A stretch of DNA of 19,263 nucleotides from an uncultured Collinsella sp. (GTDB lineage Bacteria; Actinomycetota; Coriobacteriia; Coriobacteriales; Coriobacteriaceae), in contig USLO01000014.1 of NCBI GenBank assembly GCA_900555515.1, positions 1-19,263 on the forward strand, in the 5' to 3' direction. A model generated the notes under the pieces. It was not told where the DNA came from. It made no database searches and saw only the letters and a program-made list of their open reading frames with translations. A program made the position numbers and the translations under genes. Positions within the stretch are counted from its first letter, which is position 1. Each line of letters begins with the position of its first letter. Below are positions 1 through 8,919 of this stretch, in pieces.

Positions 1-900
1 ATGAACATGGAGGGCTACACGCCCGGCGAGCCCGTCGTGGAGACGCCGGCCGACGCCTGGATGTTCAGCCGCCTGGCGAAGGCCGTCAAGATGGTCACCG
101 AGGGCATCGAGAACTACACCTTTGGCGACATGGCCCGCGGCGTGCAGCAGTTCTTCTGGAACGAGGTCTGCGACTGGTACGTCGAGGTCACCAAGGCCCG
201 CCTGAAGGGCGAGGGCCGTCTGCAGGCCCAGCGCAACCTGATCTTTGTGCTCGACACCTCCATTCGCCTGATGCACCCGCTCATGCCGTTTGTCACCGAG
301 GAGATCTGGGACAATATGCCGGCGAGCGTGCTCGACCTGGATGCCGAGGGCAACGTGGACCGCGCCGAGGCGCTCATGATCGCCAAGTGGCCGGAGCCCG
401 CCGACTACGTCAAGTACGTCGACGAGCCCGCCGAGCGCGCGTTTGAGCTGTGCCGCACCGTCGTTTCCGCCGCCCGTGCCACGCGTTCGCGTTATCGCTT
501 GAGCCCCAAGGCCGAGCTCGACGTGGTCGTACGCGCCGGTGCCGAGGACATCGAGAAGCTCGAGAGCCTGCGCTCGACCATCGAGCCGCTGGCCAACACC
601 TCTTCGCTGGTCATGGGTACTGACGTTGAGAAGCCGGCCGCGAGCATCGCCGTGGTCGACAGCGGCGTCGAGGTCTTTGTGGTGCTCGAGGGCAAGGTTG
701 ATCTTTCGGCCGAGAAGGCACGCCTGGAGAAGGAGATTGCCGCGGCTCAGAAGGAGCTCGCCGGTTGCGAGAAGACGCTCGCCAACGAGGGCTTTGTGGC
801 CAAGGCCGCGCCCGCGGTGGTGCAGAAGAAGAGGGACCGTGCAGCTGAGCTCAAGGAGATCCTGACGGCGCTGACTGCTCAGGTTGCTGACTTCTCGTAA
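1..900 (+). CDS. valS: Valine--tRNA ligase, C-terminal part (5' end outside the window)
   Basis: The reading frame is open from base 1 to a TAA at 898-900, so 299 residues of the C-terminal part are present and the catalytic Rossmann core with HIGH/KMSKS motifs lies upstream. Residues 20-115 look like the class Ia anticodon-binding helical domain: FFWNEVCDWYVE is followed by LIFVLDTSIRLMHPLMPFVTEEIW, here split by eye, and this pairing is typical of ValRS. Residues 230-297 form the charged C-terminal tRNA-binding coiled coil, with LSAEKARLEKEIAAAQKEL and then NEGFVAKAAPAVVQKKR. The enzyme charges tRNA-Val in the cytoplasm. The downstream gene folC is in the same orientation but 280 nt away and beyond a hairpin-rich stretch, so co-transcription is uncertain. 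The family assignment is secure; the first visible ATG is internal and is not the start. Confidence 0.96.
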   Translation: MNMEGYTPGEPVVETPADAWMFSRLAKAVKMVTEGIENYTFGDMARGVQQFFWNEVCDWYVEVTKARLKGEGRLQAQRNLIFVLDTSIRLMHPLMPFVTEEIWDNMPASVLDLDAEGNVDRAEALMIAKWPEPADYVKYVDEPAERAFELCRTVVSAARATRSRYRLSPKAELDVVVRAGAEDIEKLESLRSTIEPLANTSSLVMGTDVEKPAASIAVVDSGVEVFVVLEGKVDLSAEKARLEKEIAAAQKELAGCEKTLANEGFVAKAAPAVVQKKRDRAAELKEILTALTAQVADFS

Positions 901-919
901 ATTGCGCTGAGGGGCGCGT

Positions 920-1020
920 CCCGACGCTTTGCTCGCTACTGCGGACAGTCCTGCGCAAGACGGACAGCACATTAAGTGCTGTCCTTTGCGTGCGGAACTT
1001 GTATCGAGCAAAGCGTCGGG
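920..1020. repeat. Nested inverted repeat / cruciform after valS
   Basis: A perfect 16-bp inverted repeat (CCCGACGCTTTGCTCG at 920-935, complement at 1005-1020) encloses about 69 nt. Inside it sits a second perfect 9-bp hairpin, GGACAGCAC-ATTAA-GTGCTGTCC (962-984), which is extended by CGCAA/TTGCG with bulges. The inner hairpin, followed by CTTTGCG, could terminate valS. The long outer arms are unusual for a plain terminator and suggest a small palindromic mobile relic or a structured RNA end. Confidence 0.6.
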
Positions 1021-1179
1021 CCGCTCCTAGTTCGTTTACGTGGTTGTTTGCAACTGGCGTGTTAGGGCCACTTGGTTGTGGCCTTGATTCTGCTGCAAAG
1101 CGGTGTTTGGCTGATATTTTGAATGGGAGGGGCTCGTTGTTGATTCGGGCCTCTTTTTATGTTGAGGGGACTTTGGGTT

Positions 1180-2523
1180 ATGGCTAAGCGTTCTGGGTCG
1201 TATGTCGTTCCTTTCTCGTTTGAGTTGCTTTCGTTTGATGAGGCTGTGGGACTTGCTGCTGATACGGGGCGGATTTCTGGGGATGCTGGGCCTCTGCTTG
1301 AGACGGTTGTCGTTATGCTCGATGAGCTGGGGCGTCCGGACGAGTACTTTGATTGCATTCAGGTTGCCGGTACCAATGGCAAGACTTCGACGACGCGTTT
1401 TTCGGCTGCCATTCTTCGTGGTGAGGGACTCAAGACCGCGCTGTATACGTCGCCGCAGCTGGTGCGCTATCCCGAGCGCATGGAGGTCGATGGGTGCGTT
1501 GTGAGCGACGAGGCGTTTGCCCGTGGCGTTTCGGCAGCTGTCGAGGCGGGGCGCCGCGTGAATGCGCACCGTGTGGCGGCGGGGGAGCGCGCTTATACCA
1601 TCACGCCGTTTGACCTGCTGACGGCTGCCGCACTTGTAGTGTTTGCCGAGGCCGCGGTGGATGTTGCCGTACTCGAGGTCGGCATGGGCGGTCGTTGGGA
1701 CGCCACGAGTGCGACCGATCCCGTCGCCGTTGCCATTACGGGCATTGGGCTCGATCACACGCGCATCCTGGGCGACACGCTTGAGGCCATTGCGGGTGAG
1801 AAGGCGGCGGTTATCAAGCCCGGACGTCTGGTTGTGCTGGGCGAGGGCACGCATGAGGCGAGTGTTCAACGCGTGATGGATGCTCGTTGTCGCGAGTGCG
1901 GTGTCGTGCCGCTCGTGGTAAGCCACGCCACGACTAAGGTGCCGGAGCACGTGGGCGATACGGTTGAGTTTAGCTGCACCACGCCGCGTGCGATCTATAC
2001 GTCGAGCATGGTCAAGCCGGCGTATCAGCCGCAGAATGCTGCGTGCGCGATTATGCTCTGCGAGGGGTATCTGGGTCGCGAACTCGATCATGACAAGCTC
2101 GATGCGTCGCTTATGGGCTGCCCCACGCCGGGTCGTTTTGACGTGCTGGGGACCGATCCGCTCAAGCTGATTGACGCCTGTCATAACCCTCAGAGCTGCG
2201 AGAACTTTGTGAGCGCACTGGACGAGATCGATCCGTGTGTTGAAAATCGCCCCACGCTGCTGTGCGCCGCGCTGGCAGACAAGGACGTGGCGGGTATCGT
2301 TGACGTGCTGATCCCGGCTTTCCCGCGCGTGGTCGTGACGCAGACCGATTCCGATCGCGCCCTGCCGGCAGAGGAGCTCGCCGCCCTCGTTGATGCCGAT
2401 AAGCTCGCGGGCGTATACCCCAGCGTTTCCGAGGCCCTCGCAGCTTTCGAGGCTGCGGGCGAGCCCTTCGTAGCAGCCGGCACCATCACCCTAGCCGGCG
2501 AAGTAGCCGGCCTGCTCCGCTAA
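1180..2523 (+). CDS. folC: Bifunctional folylpolyglutamate synthase / dihydrofolate synthase family
   Basis: A 447-residue Mur-ligase-like enzyme that adds glutamate to folates (and often to dihydropteroate) using ATP in the cytoplasm. The P-loop GTNGKTST is at about residues 64-71. It is followed by YTSPQLVRYPERM, the family folate-binding loop (usually SPHL..ERI), by EVGMGGRWDATS from about residue 166 (usual GGRLDAT), by LDHTRILG, and by DACHNPQS near residue 332 (usual DGAHNP), which opens the C-terminal domain. Length matches the family. The ATG at 1180 is preferred over the in-frame ATG at 1159 because GAGGGGA (1164-1170) lies 9 nt before it, while no ribosome site precedes 1159. The gene ends 14 nt before a 67-nt palindromic element. 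Single versus dual activity cannot be told from sequence alone. Confidence 0.93.
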   Translation: MAKRSGSYVVPFSFELLSFDEAVGLAADTGRISGDAGPLLETVVVMLDELGRPDEYFDCIQVAGTNGKTSTTRFSAAILRGEGLKTALYTSPQLVRYPERMEVDGCVVSDEAFARGVSAAVEAGRRVNAHRVAAGERAYTITPFDLLTAAALVVFAEAAVDVAVLEVGMGGRWDATSATDPVAVAITGIGLDHTRILGDTLEAIAGEKAAVIKPGRLVVLGEGTHEASVQRVMDARCRECGVVPLVVSHATTKVPEHVGDTVEFSCTTPRAIYTSSMVKPAYQPQNAACAIMLCEGYLGRELDHDKLDASLMGCPTPGRFDVLGTDPLKLIDACHNPQSCENFVSALDEIDPCVENRPTLLCAALADKDVAGIVDVLIPAFPRVVVTQTDSDRALPAEELAALVDADKLAGVYPSVSEALAAFEAAGEPFVAAGTITLAGEVAGLLR

Positions 2524-2537
2524 CCCATCCCCTCAGC

Positions 2538-2604
2538 AGTTGCGGTGAAATACGGACTGTTTTACAAGCCATAAGCCTCAAACAGTCCGTATATCACCGC
2601 AACT
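2538..2604. repeat. 67-nt intergenic palindrome, copy A
   Basis: Arms of 25 nt begin AGTTGCGGTGAAATACGG and end with the complement ATCACCGCAACT, with one mismatch and a loop of about 17 nt containing AAGCCATAAGCC. Two further copies of the same length occur at 8829-8895 and 10121-10187, in the same orientation judged by the loop. It lies between folC and the surface-protein gene and could act as a hairpin terminator or a REP/MITE-type element. Confidence 0.85.
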
Positions 2605-2605
2605 C

Positions 2606-2620
2606 AAATTAGCTGCCCTG
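2606..2620 (+). repeat. AAATTAGCTGCCCTG motif, copy 1
   Basis: This 15-nt string recurs as its exact reverse complement at 8778-8792 and as an 11-nt match at 10237-10247. Every copy sits close to one of the 67-nt palindromes (2, 37 and 50 nt away). It may be a remnant of the same mobile unit or a conserved intergenic site. Confidence 0.5.
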
Positions 2621-2691
2621 GGGTGCCCGTTTACGAAACCATTTATGCCGCTTAACCTGTAGCATATTGCAAACCTCCATCGGCGAAGGAT

Positions 2692-2752
2692 ACGCTCAAC
2701 TTAACTTGCCAATCGGACCTGTGCTGTTTGGTCCGTTGAGCGTGTCGGGAGG
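2692..2752 (+). promoter_or_regulatory. Structured leader and ribosome binding site of the surface-protein gene
   Basis: An outer 9-bp inverted repeat (ACGCTCAAC 2692-2700, GTTGAGCGT 2735-2743) encloses an inner 6-bp hairpin (CGGACC 2714-2719, GGTCCG 2730-2735). The structure ends 4 nt before the strong Shine-Dalgarno GGGAGG (2748-2752 region), which precedes the ATG at 2757. The position fits a cis-acting RNA or a protein-binding site controlling translation. It does not match a riboswitch class that I can name with confidence. Confidence 0.4.
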
Positions 2753-2756
2753 AAAC

Positions 2757-5700
2757 ATGAACAGAAGGCATGTCAACGCGGCCATTACCGCGGGTCTGGC
2801 TCTGACGATGACGGTCGGCTCGGTGCCGCCGCAGGCGTTCGCCGAGATGATGCAGGGTGATACCACCCAAGTCGTTGCCGAGCAAAGTGATGCGACGGGT
2901 GCGACTGCCGCATCTGCGGACACCGGTCAGGCAACCTCGCAAGACCAGAGTGAAGATAAGATCGCCTCTTTTGCCAGCCTGAACGAGCTGCACGTTGCCG
3001 AGGGTTCCGACGCCACGCTGCCCCAAACTGTAACGGCAACCTACGAGAGCGGTACCACCAAGCAGGAAAACGTCACCTGGAAGCTGAACGGCGCCGATGC
3101 TCCGGCAACTCTGGCACAGCTGCCTGCCGGCTCGTATGAGTTCGAAGGAGCTGTCGACGGCACCACGCAGACGGTCAAGCAGCGCGTGGTTGTCGAAGCT
3201 GTTACGGCGGACCCGGCGGCAGTTGACGCAGCCAACGTCGTTGCACCGACCAGCGAAAACGGCCACAAAGTCGTTTCGGTCGAATCTAATCCCATCATTG
3301 AAAAGTATGTCGGCTTCGATAACGGCGACTATGTGCCATCCCCTGAAGTGAAGGTAAAATGGTCTGACGGCACCGAGGGCTCTGCTTTTGTGCAGTGGGA
3401 TGAAAAGTCGATAGAGACGTTTGCCTCAGCAACCGAAGAGTCCGAAATCGCCATCACGGGCCAGATTCGCGGTGGGTACGCTAACGGTCAATGGTTCTCT
3501 CTCGCCGAGCCGTTCGATGTGGCCGGTGTTCTCAAAGTCTACGCTCCCCGCACAACGGGTGGCACTCAGTGGTCCACATGGACCGCAGCGGGTTTTGCGC
3601 CCACGCTGACTTCGAGCGTGTCCGTTTACTACTCCAATGGTGAGTCCCGGTCGTGCCCGGTTGTGTGGAATGAAATTTCCGAGGACCAGTACCAGAATGC
3701 GGGCACGTTTATTGTTGAAGGCCATGTAAAGGACTGCCCCTCCATGCTCGTGTACTGCACCGTGTATGTTCGTGCGGCCAAGAGCGTCCAGACCGAGTTG
3801 ACGTGTACGACCCTAACCGGCGAGTCCCCGAATCTTCCGTATTCTGCAGCGGTAACCTTCGATAACGGTGCTACCGAGCATGTCCCGGTATCTTGGGATC
3901 TTGTTGACGCGTCGCTTTACTCTAAAGTGGGAACGTTTACGGTTAAAGGCAAACTCAATGGTTTTGATAACCGTGAGGTTACCTGTACTGTCACTGTTAA
4001 GGACCCCAAGGACGTGCTCGATCTTGATTCACTAAGGTTTGAGCGCGTGGTCGGAGACAACACTCCTCTTAGCACGTATGTCTATTTCCCCGTCACTCAG
4101 TCGAATAACACCATATACTCTCACGGCTATCAGGTTACTTGGGACAACGCCGATGTGTCTCAATTTCAAAAGGCCGGCACCTATACGGTCACGGGCACGC
4201 TCACGTCGTATGATGCGTCACCTGTTAACGGCCTTAAGGTGACTGCTCAGGTCGAGGTCAAGGAAGTTGCCTCTATCGACTCTCTTGCCCCCGTCAACAC
4301 CCCCGTCGGCGTACGCCCTACAACGGGCAGCGGTCTTCCCGGCGGCGTTTTAGTTACATTTACCGACGGTACAAAGCAGCAGTGCGTCATTGCGTGGGAT
4401 CCCATTTTGGACACACAGGTGGCAAACGAGGGGTCATTTAAGCTTTCCGGCTCGCTGACATATTGGACCAATACCTCATCTTCATCGACTAGTCAGGTGG
4501 AGCTGGGTGACAGCAATCGAGTCACGGCGACCGTTTCCGTCCGCGCCCTGCAGATGCCTTCTTCGACATCGACAAGCACGCTTATCGGATGCCAGCCCAA
4601 TATGCCCGATTCAATCGAGGCCACGATGTGGAATGGTTCGCGAGGTAATTTCCCCGTTCAGTGGTCGACGATTAGTCAGGACGCCCTAAAGAACCTTGGC
4701 CAGATTACGGTCAACGGATACTTTACCGGTTCCAGCATCCCGGTTACGGCGACGGTCAATATTTGTGATCTCGAAGATAACAACATCGGCAAGATTCCCT
4801 ATATTCCCGGCGCCGGACTTCTGGCTCCGCGCTATCTGTCCGACCTGTATTTATCGGACGGCAGCTCCTACTACCCCAGGTATTCCTCGGGACAGCCTTA
4901 TAGCTGGGATGAGTTCCCTCAAGAGCTGCTGGACGGCAAACCGGGCGAGTACGAAATTACCGGCACGATCGCCGACTCGCTGGCAAAGATCCATGCGACT
5001 GCGGTGTGCGGCGAGGTCAAGGGTGTCAACAACTACAACGATAACGGTGTGACGCTTGGACAGTCGTACGAGGACTGGCGCGTTATCTATCCCGGTGAGG
5101 AAGTCAATCTGGACTACTTCTATGTGTCCGGCGCATTGCAGGACGGAACGACTTTTGACAGTCTCGGCGTCAACTGGGACACCTACGATAGGTGCCCCCA
5201 GAAGGACTGCACGATAACTGGAACGGTCGCCGGAACGAATATCCCCGTGAAGGTCCATGTCATCGTGACTAAAAACTGGGAGGCTCAGCCGCAAACCATT
5301 ACGGTGCTCAAGGGCAGCGACGGCACCGCCATGCTTCCCAGCTATGCCGAACTTGTTAGCCCCGATGCGGTCGAGCATCCGGATTATTCGCACAAATACG
5401 CCGAGGCCAAGTGGAACACGAAGGGCTTCGATTGGACCCAGGGCGGCGTGGTCCGCGGCACTGCAACAATTAGCTTTAGCACAGGGAACGGTATGCAGAC
5501 GGTCGACGTTCCGATTACTGCCACCGTTAAGATCGCGAGCAAGGCGACCTCGGTGCAGGGCGGAACCATATGGACCGTCCCCGGCATCAAGCCGATGCTG
5601 CCGGAATACCTTGAGGTTCGATATGACAACGATGTGTCTTCTGAGCCCCAGCGCGAAAAGGTCACATGGGACCGTGTCGCCGAAGACGCGTATGCCAAGG

Positions 5701-8690
5701 ACGGTTCGTTTAAGGTGAAGGGCAAACTCCAGGGTGGTGCCGAGGCGACGATCACTGTTGACGTCTGCTCTGTCACCTCTATTGCCGTTCCTGAGCGCAT
5801 TGCCACGGCCAATGGCGTCGTTCCCGAGCTGCCGTGGAATGTCTCGGTTGCCACGAGTGATGGCAAAACGCACAATGCTCAGGTTCAATGGGATTACGTT
5901 CGTCCCTCGGTTTATACCGGAGAGCCTGGCCAGGTCACGACGCTGTCCGGCAGGTTGTTTGCAAGCGGCCTTAACGGATACGTCGACGGCACCAACACGG
6001 GCCTCACTGTTCAGACTAAGGTCGTTATCCAAGGCGTGGAGAAGGCCATAGATAACGGCGAGACCGCAGTGACCACTAAGGCGGGCACTGCGCCTGCCAT
6101 GCCTTCCAAGATGGCGGTCGAGATGAGCGACGGCTCCGTTTCGACGGCGGCTATTGATTGGGATCCGATTGCGCCCGAGAAGTACGAGCAGCCCGGCACG
6201 TTCTATGCGACGGGCCATGTGGTCGGCTTTGATGCCGCTGCCGTTATGGCGCTGCTTGACGATGACGGCCAAAAGGTCGGCGTTGATGAGAACGGCAACG
6301 TTACTGCTAAGGTGACGGTTGCCGACAAGAAGGCGAAGAAGGTGGCGCTGCAGCCCGCGGCCGTCGTTGTCAACACCACGGTCGGATCGATGCTGGAGCT
6401 GCCCGATGCCGTGTCCGTATATTACTCGGATGGCTCAGCGCGGGATACTCGGGGCAGTTTAGGCGGCATCGAGATCGAAAAGTGGACTGACACCGACGGC
6501 ATCGACCTTTCCAAGCCGCTCGCCAAGAAGGGCACATACAAACTCGTCGGTAAGCTCAAGGATGTCGACAACGTTAACGCTATCGTGTACGTCAACGTCT
6601 CCGAGGCGCCGCGAACCATTACCAAGCTCGAGGCTAAGTCGTTTAGTGTTGCCAAGGGCACGTCCAAGCAGGATCTGTACGCCCAGATGCCCAAGCAAGT
6701 TGTGGCGACTTACTCCGACGGCTCGACAGATTTGCTCGACATTGACGTTTGGGATCTTTCTAACGTCACGGACGAGCTGCTCAACGGAACCGGCACCGTG
6801 AAGATCACGGGTACGGTTAAGCTCAACGGCGCCAAGGTGACCTGCAATGTGACCGTGGTGGATCAGGATGCCCAGACGCCCGACCACGTCGAGCCGATCG
6901 ATGTAATTGAGATTGCGGACAATGCCAAGGTCAGCGACCTTATGGAAAAACTGCCGTCCAAGGTGACGGTTGTCATGAAGGACGGCAAGACCAAGACCGA
7001 GACGCCCGTTAAGTGGTCTCAGGTCGACAGCCTGGGCCGTGCCGGCACTGAGTTTGAGGTCACGGGTCTAACGGACAACGGCATGACCGTAAAGGTGAAG
7101 GTCAAGGTAACCGCGCATATTGTCGACATCGATGTCGCTGAAGACATTGTGGTCGTGCGCGGCACCAAGGCGGACGACGTTTTGGCCAAGCTGCCTTCTA
7201 CGGTCACGGCGATTTACTCGGATGACACCGAGTCCGATGTCGACGTGAAGTGGGACACCAAGGGCCTCTCCGACAAGGACTTTGCCAAGGAGGGCGAGGT
7301 CACGGTCAAGGGCAAGGTTGCCGGTACCGATCAAAAGGCAGAGTGCACGATTACGGTCGTGAAGAGCGATGCCGAGATTCCTGCGTCTGTTGAGCCTGTC
7401 GCGGGCGTTAGCGTTCCCGAGGGCGCATCGGCCGACGCCGTGCGTGATGCGCTCAAGGGCGTGAAGGCGACCGTTCGCATGAAGGACGGCAAGACGACGG
7501 CGGAGTCCGAGATCACATGGACTGAGGTCCCTGCCGCTGCCGCCACGTACGGCAACAGCGTCGTCGCCAAGGGCGTTACCGTGAACGGCAACCTGCCTGT
7601 CGAGGTCACTGTTACCTCCACGACGACGATCAACAAGGTTGCCGAGGTACCGCAGATCACGGTTGAGCGCGATGCCAAGGCCGACACCGTGACGGGGCAG
7701 CTGCCCAAGAAGGTCGCCGTGACGTACTCCGATGGCCACACGGATGAGGCTGCGGTCACGTGGAATACGGATGGCCTGGACAAGCATCTTGCCGCCGTTG
7801 GCGAGTACACGATCGAGGGCTCCGTTGAGGGCACGACGCTCAAGGCGACTTGCAAGTTGGTCGTCGAGACGCCGGCAAGCGAGATTCCCGTAAGGCCTGC
7901 GACGTTCGCTCCCGTTGAGGTGTTCGAGGCAAGCTCTGCCGCCGATGTGCTGAAGGCGCTGCCCAAGAAGGTCTCCGTGATGATGAAGGACGACAGCCAG
8001 GAGGACTACGACGTCGATTGGGAGAATGTTCCCGCACTGGATTGGGGTGCCGATGACGTGACCGTGGGCGGTAAGGTTCGCGGTACGGAGCTTACAGTCA
8101 GCTGCATGGTACGCGTTAAGCCGCGCCCGGCGGCCAAGGGCCTCGTTATCGTTGACCAAAACGGTAAGGCCACGACTGCCGAAACCGTGCTCAAGGTAGA
8201 GCGCGGCAAGGAAATTGACCTTGCTGCCGCGGCGAGTAATGCAGCCGATGGCGCGTTGCTGCGTGGTGCCGTTACGTGGACCTCGTCCGACCCGACAATC
8301 GCAACGGTCGAGAACGGTAAGGTCAAGGCCCTCAAGAACGGAACCGTCGTCATTACCGCGACGATGCCCGTTGACGGTGACGCTGCGGCGATTGCGACGC
8401 TTGCCGAGGATGACGCTGCGGAGACGCCGGCGCCTCAACAGCTCACTGCTTCGGTGACCGTCGAGGTTGTTGAGCCTGCTGTCGTACAGAAGCCGACGAG
8501 CGGCAAGGATAACGGCGCCAAGCCCGAAGTCAAGGATCCTTCGGGCAAGAAGAATGGCAAGAAGGCCGCTAAGGGAAGCCTGGCCGAGACGGGCGACAAC
8601 ACTGCCGTGACCGTTGCGGCGCTTGGCGGAACCGGCCTGCTGGCGCTGATTGCCGCAGCGATCGAAAAGCTGCGCCATCGTGCGGAGTAA
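2757..8690 (+). CDS. LAETG-anchored giant surface protein of about 20 Ig-like (Big_4-type) repeats
   Basis: 1,977 residues from the ATG at 2757, chosen because GGGAGG lies 5-9 nt upstream and a signal peptide begins there (MNRR, a hydrophobic stretch, AFA|E near residue 29). The frame extends upstream to 2667 but without a signal peptide start. About twenty repeats follow the bacterial Ig-like group 4 pattern: a G..P.LP segment, YSDG or similar, V.W about 10 residues later, then GTFTVKG-like strands. Near residues 1820-1905 is a Big_2-like domain (AVTWTSSDPTIATVENGKV). A Lys/Gly/Pro-rich wall-spanning segment follows, then LAETG at 1942-1946, a hydrophobic helix and a charged tail (EKLRHRAE). 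LAxTG is the motif preferred by class E sortases of high-GC Gram-positives. No catalytic domain is visible, so a stalk, adhesin or carbohydrate-contacting role is inferred. The target is unknown. Confidence 0.9.
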   Translation: MNRRHVNAAITAGLALTMTVGSVPPQAFAEMMQGDTTQVVAEQSDATGATAASADTGQATSQDQSEDKIASFASLNELHVAEGSDATLPQTVTATYESGTTKQENVTWKLNGADAPATLAQLPAGSYEFEGAVDGTTQTVKQRVVVEAVTADPAAVDAANVVAPTSENGHKVVSVESNPIIEKYVGFDNGDYVPSPEVKVKWSDGTEGSAFVQWDEKSIETFASATEESEIAITGQIRGGYANGQWFSLAEPFDVAGVLKVYAPRTTGGTQWSTWTAAGFAPTLTSSVSVYYSNGESRSCPVVWNEISEDQYQNAGTFIVEGHVKDCPSMLVYCTVYVRAAKSVQTELTCTTLTGESPNLPYSAAVTFDNGATEHVPVSWDLVDASLYSKVGTFTVKGKLNGFDNREVTCTVTVKDPKDVLDLDSLRFERVVGDNTPLSTYVYFPVTQSNNTIYSHGYQVTWDNADVSQFQKAGTYTVTGTLTSYDASPVNGLKVTAQVEVKEVASIDSLAPVNTPVGVRPTTGSGLPGGVLVTFTDGTKQQCVIAWDPILDTQVANEGSFKLSGSLTYWTNTSSSSTSQVELGDSNRVTATVSVRALQMPSSTSTSTLIGCQPNMPDSIEATMWNGSRGNFPVQWSTISQDALKNLGQITVNGYFTGSSIPVTATVNICDLEDNNIGKIPYIPGAGLLAPRYLSDLYLSDGSSYYPRYSSGQPYSWDEFPQELLDGKPGEYEITGTIADSLAKIHATAVCGEVKGVNNYNDNGVTLGQSYEDWRVIYPGEEVNLDYFYVSGALQDGTTFDSLGVNWDTYDRCPQKDCTITGTVAGTNIPVKVHVIVTKNWEAQPQTITVLKGSDGTAMLPSYAELVSPDAVEHPDYSHKYAEAKWNTKGFDWTQGGVVRGTATISFSTGNGMQTVDVPITATVKIASKATSVQGGTIWTVPGIKPMLPEYLEVRYDNDVSSEPQREKVTWDRVAEDAYAKDGSFKVKGKLQGGAEATITVDVCSVTSIAVPERIATANGVVPELPWNVSVATSDGKTHNAQVQWDYVRPSVYTGEPGQVTTLSGRLFASGLNGYVDGTNTGLTVQTKVVIQGVEKAIDNGETAVTTKAGTAPAMPSKMAVEMSDGSVSTAAIDWDPIAPEKYEQPGTFYATGHVVGFDAAAVMALLDDDGQKVGVDENGNVTAKVTVADKKAKKVALQPAAVVVNTTVGSMLELPDAVSVYYSDGSARDTRGSLGGIEIEKWTDTDGIDLSKPLAKKGTYKLVGKLKDVDNVNAIVYVNVSEAPRTITKLEAKSFSVAKGTSKQDLYAQMPKQVVATYSDGSTDLLDIDVWDLSNVTDELLNGTGTVKITGTVKLNGAKVTCNVTVVDQDAQTPDHVEPIDVIEIADNAKVSDLMEKLPSKVTVVMKDGKTKTETPVKWSQVDSLGRAGTEFEVTGLTDNGMTVKVKVKVTAHIVDIDVAEDIVVVRGTKADDVLAKLPSTVTAIYSDDTESDVDVKWDTKGLSDKDFAKEGEVTVKGKVAGTDQKAECTITVVKSDAEIPASVEPVAGVSVPEGASADAVRDALKGVKATVRMKDGKTTAESEITWTEVPAAAATYGNSVVAKGVTVNGNLPVEVTVTSTTTINKVAEVPQITVERDAKADTVTGQLPKKVAVTYSDGHTDEAAVTWNTDGLDKHLAAVGEYTIEGSVEGTTLKATCKLVVETPASEIPVRPATFAPVEVFEASSAADVLKALPKKVSVMMKDDSQEDYDVDWENVPALDWGADDVTVGGKVRGTELTVSCMVRVKPRPAAKGLVIVDQNGKATTAETVLKVERGKEIDLAAAASNAADGALLRGAVTWTSSDPTIATVENGKVKALKNGTVVITATMPVDGDAAAIATLAEDDAAETPAPQQLTASVTVEVVEPAVVQKPTSGKDNGAKPEVKDPSGKKNGKKAAKGSLAETGDNTAVTVAALGGTGLLALIAAAIEKLRHRAE
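6640..8125 (+). repeat. Three tandem A-B pairs of Ig-like repeats inside the surface protein
   Basis: From about residue 1296 to 1788 the repeats alternate between two types. Type A carries YSDG/YSDD and W(D/N)T(K/D)GL and ends in a linker such as DAEIPASVEPV. Type B carries M(K)DG or MKDD and W..VP/VD. Pairs begin near residues 1296, 1463 and 1633, about 170 residues each. The pattern indicates stepwise duplication of a two-domain unit, unlike the more diverged repeats before it. Confidence 0.65.
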
Positions 8691-8701
8691 GGCTGCGAGC
8701 T

Positions 8702-8770
8702 TAGAGCCTTAGGGCTCTAGGACATAAGAAGGCCTCCCGGTTCTCTTCGGGGAATCGGGAGGCCTTTCGT
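8702..8770 (+). terminator. Terminator of the surface-protein gene
   Basis: A 14-bp stem AAGGCCTCCCGGTT (8729-8742) pairs with AATCGGGAGGCCTT (8753-8766) through one G-U pair, with a loop of about 10 nt, and is followed by TCGTTTG. A smaller perfect hairpin, TAGAGCC-TTAG-GGCTCTA (8702-8719), lies just upstream. Position 12-80 nt after the stop codon fits intrinsic termination. Confidence 0.88.
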
Positions 8771-8777
8771 TTGACTG

Positions 8778-8807
8778 CAGGGCAGCTAATTTGGGACGGG
8801 GCTTTTT
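8778..8807 (-). repeat. AAATTAGCTGCCCTG motif, copy 2, with CCCCGTCC extension
   Basis: Exact reverse complement of the motif at 2606-2620. On the minus strand it reads GCCCCGTCC-C-AAATTAGCTGC, which matches 10227-10247 in all but one base, so copies 2 and 3 share a longer unit than copy 1 does. Confidence 0.5.
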
Positions 8808-8828
8808 GCCTACCCTGGTCCCCTTGGC

Positions 8829-8895
8829 AGTTGCGGTGAAATAGGGACTATTTTATGGACTAGAAGCCTTAAGCAGTCCGTATTTCACCGCAACT
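8829..8895. repeat. 67-nt intergenic palindrome, copy B
   Basis: Same outer arms as copies A and C (AGTTGCGGTGAAATA...TATTTCACCGCAACT) and the same 67-nt length. The inner stem is weakened: GGGACTATTT faces AAGCAGTCCG. It lies between convergent genes, 24 nt from the peptidase stop codon, so on the minus strand it could serve as that gene's terminator hairpin. Confidence 0.82.
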
Positions 8896-8919
8896 TAGTT
8901 TGGGGACTTGGGAATGAGG

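Noticed and set aside
2660..2745. c-di-GMP (GEMM) riboswitch before the surface-protein gene
   Set aside because: GCAAACC is present, and GATACGCTCAAC loosely recalls the GACGCAAAGC block, but the second block and helix order do not match well enough. Only a structured leader is claimed.
7068..8678. A 536-codon open frame on the minus strand, opposite the surface-protein gene (and a 473-codon one at 4851-6272)
   Set aside because: Arginine/histidine/leucine-rich translations without domains, in the frame mirrored from a GC-biased coding strand. The plus-strand product has a signal peptide, repeats and anchor.
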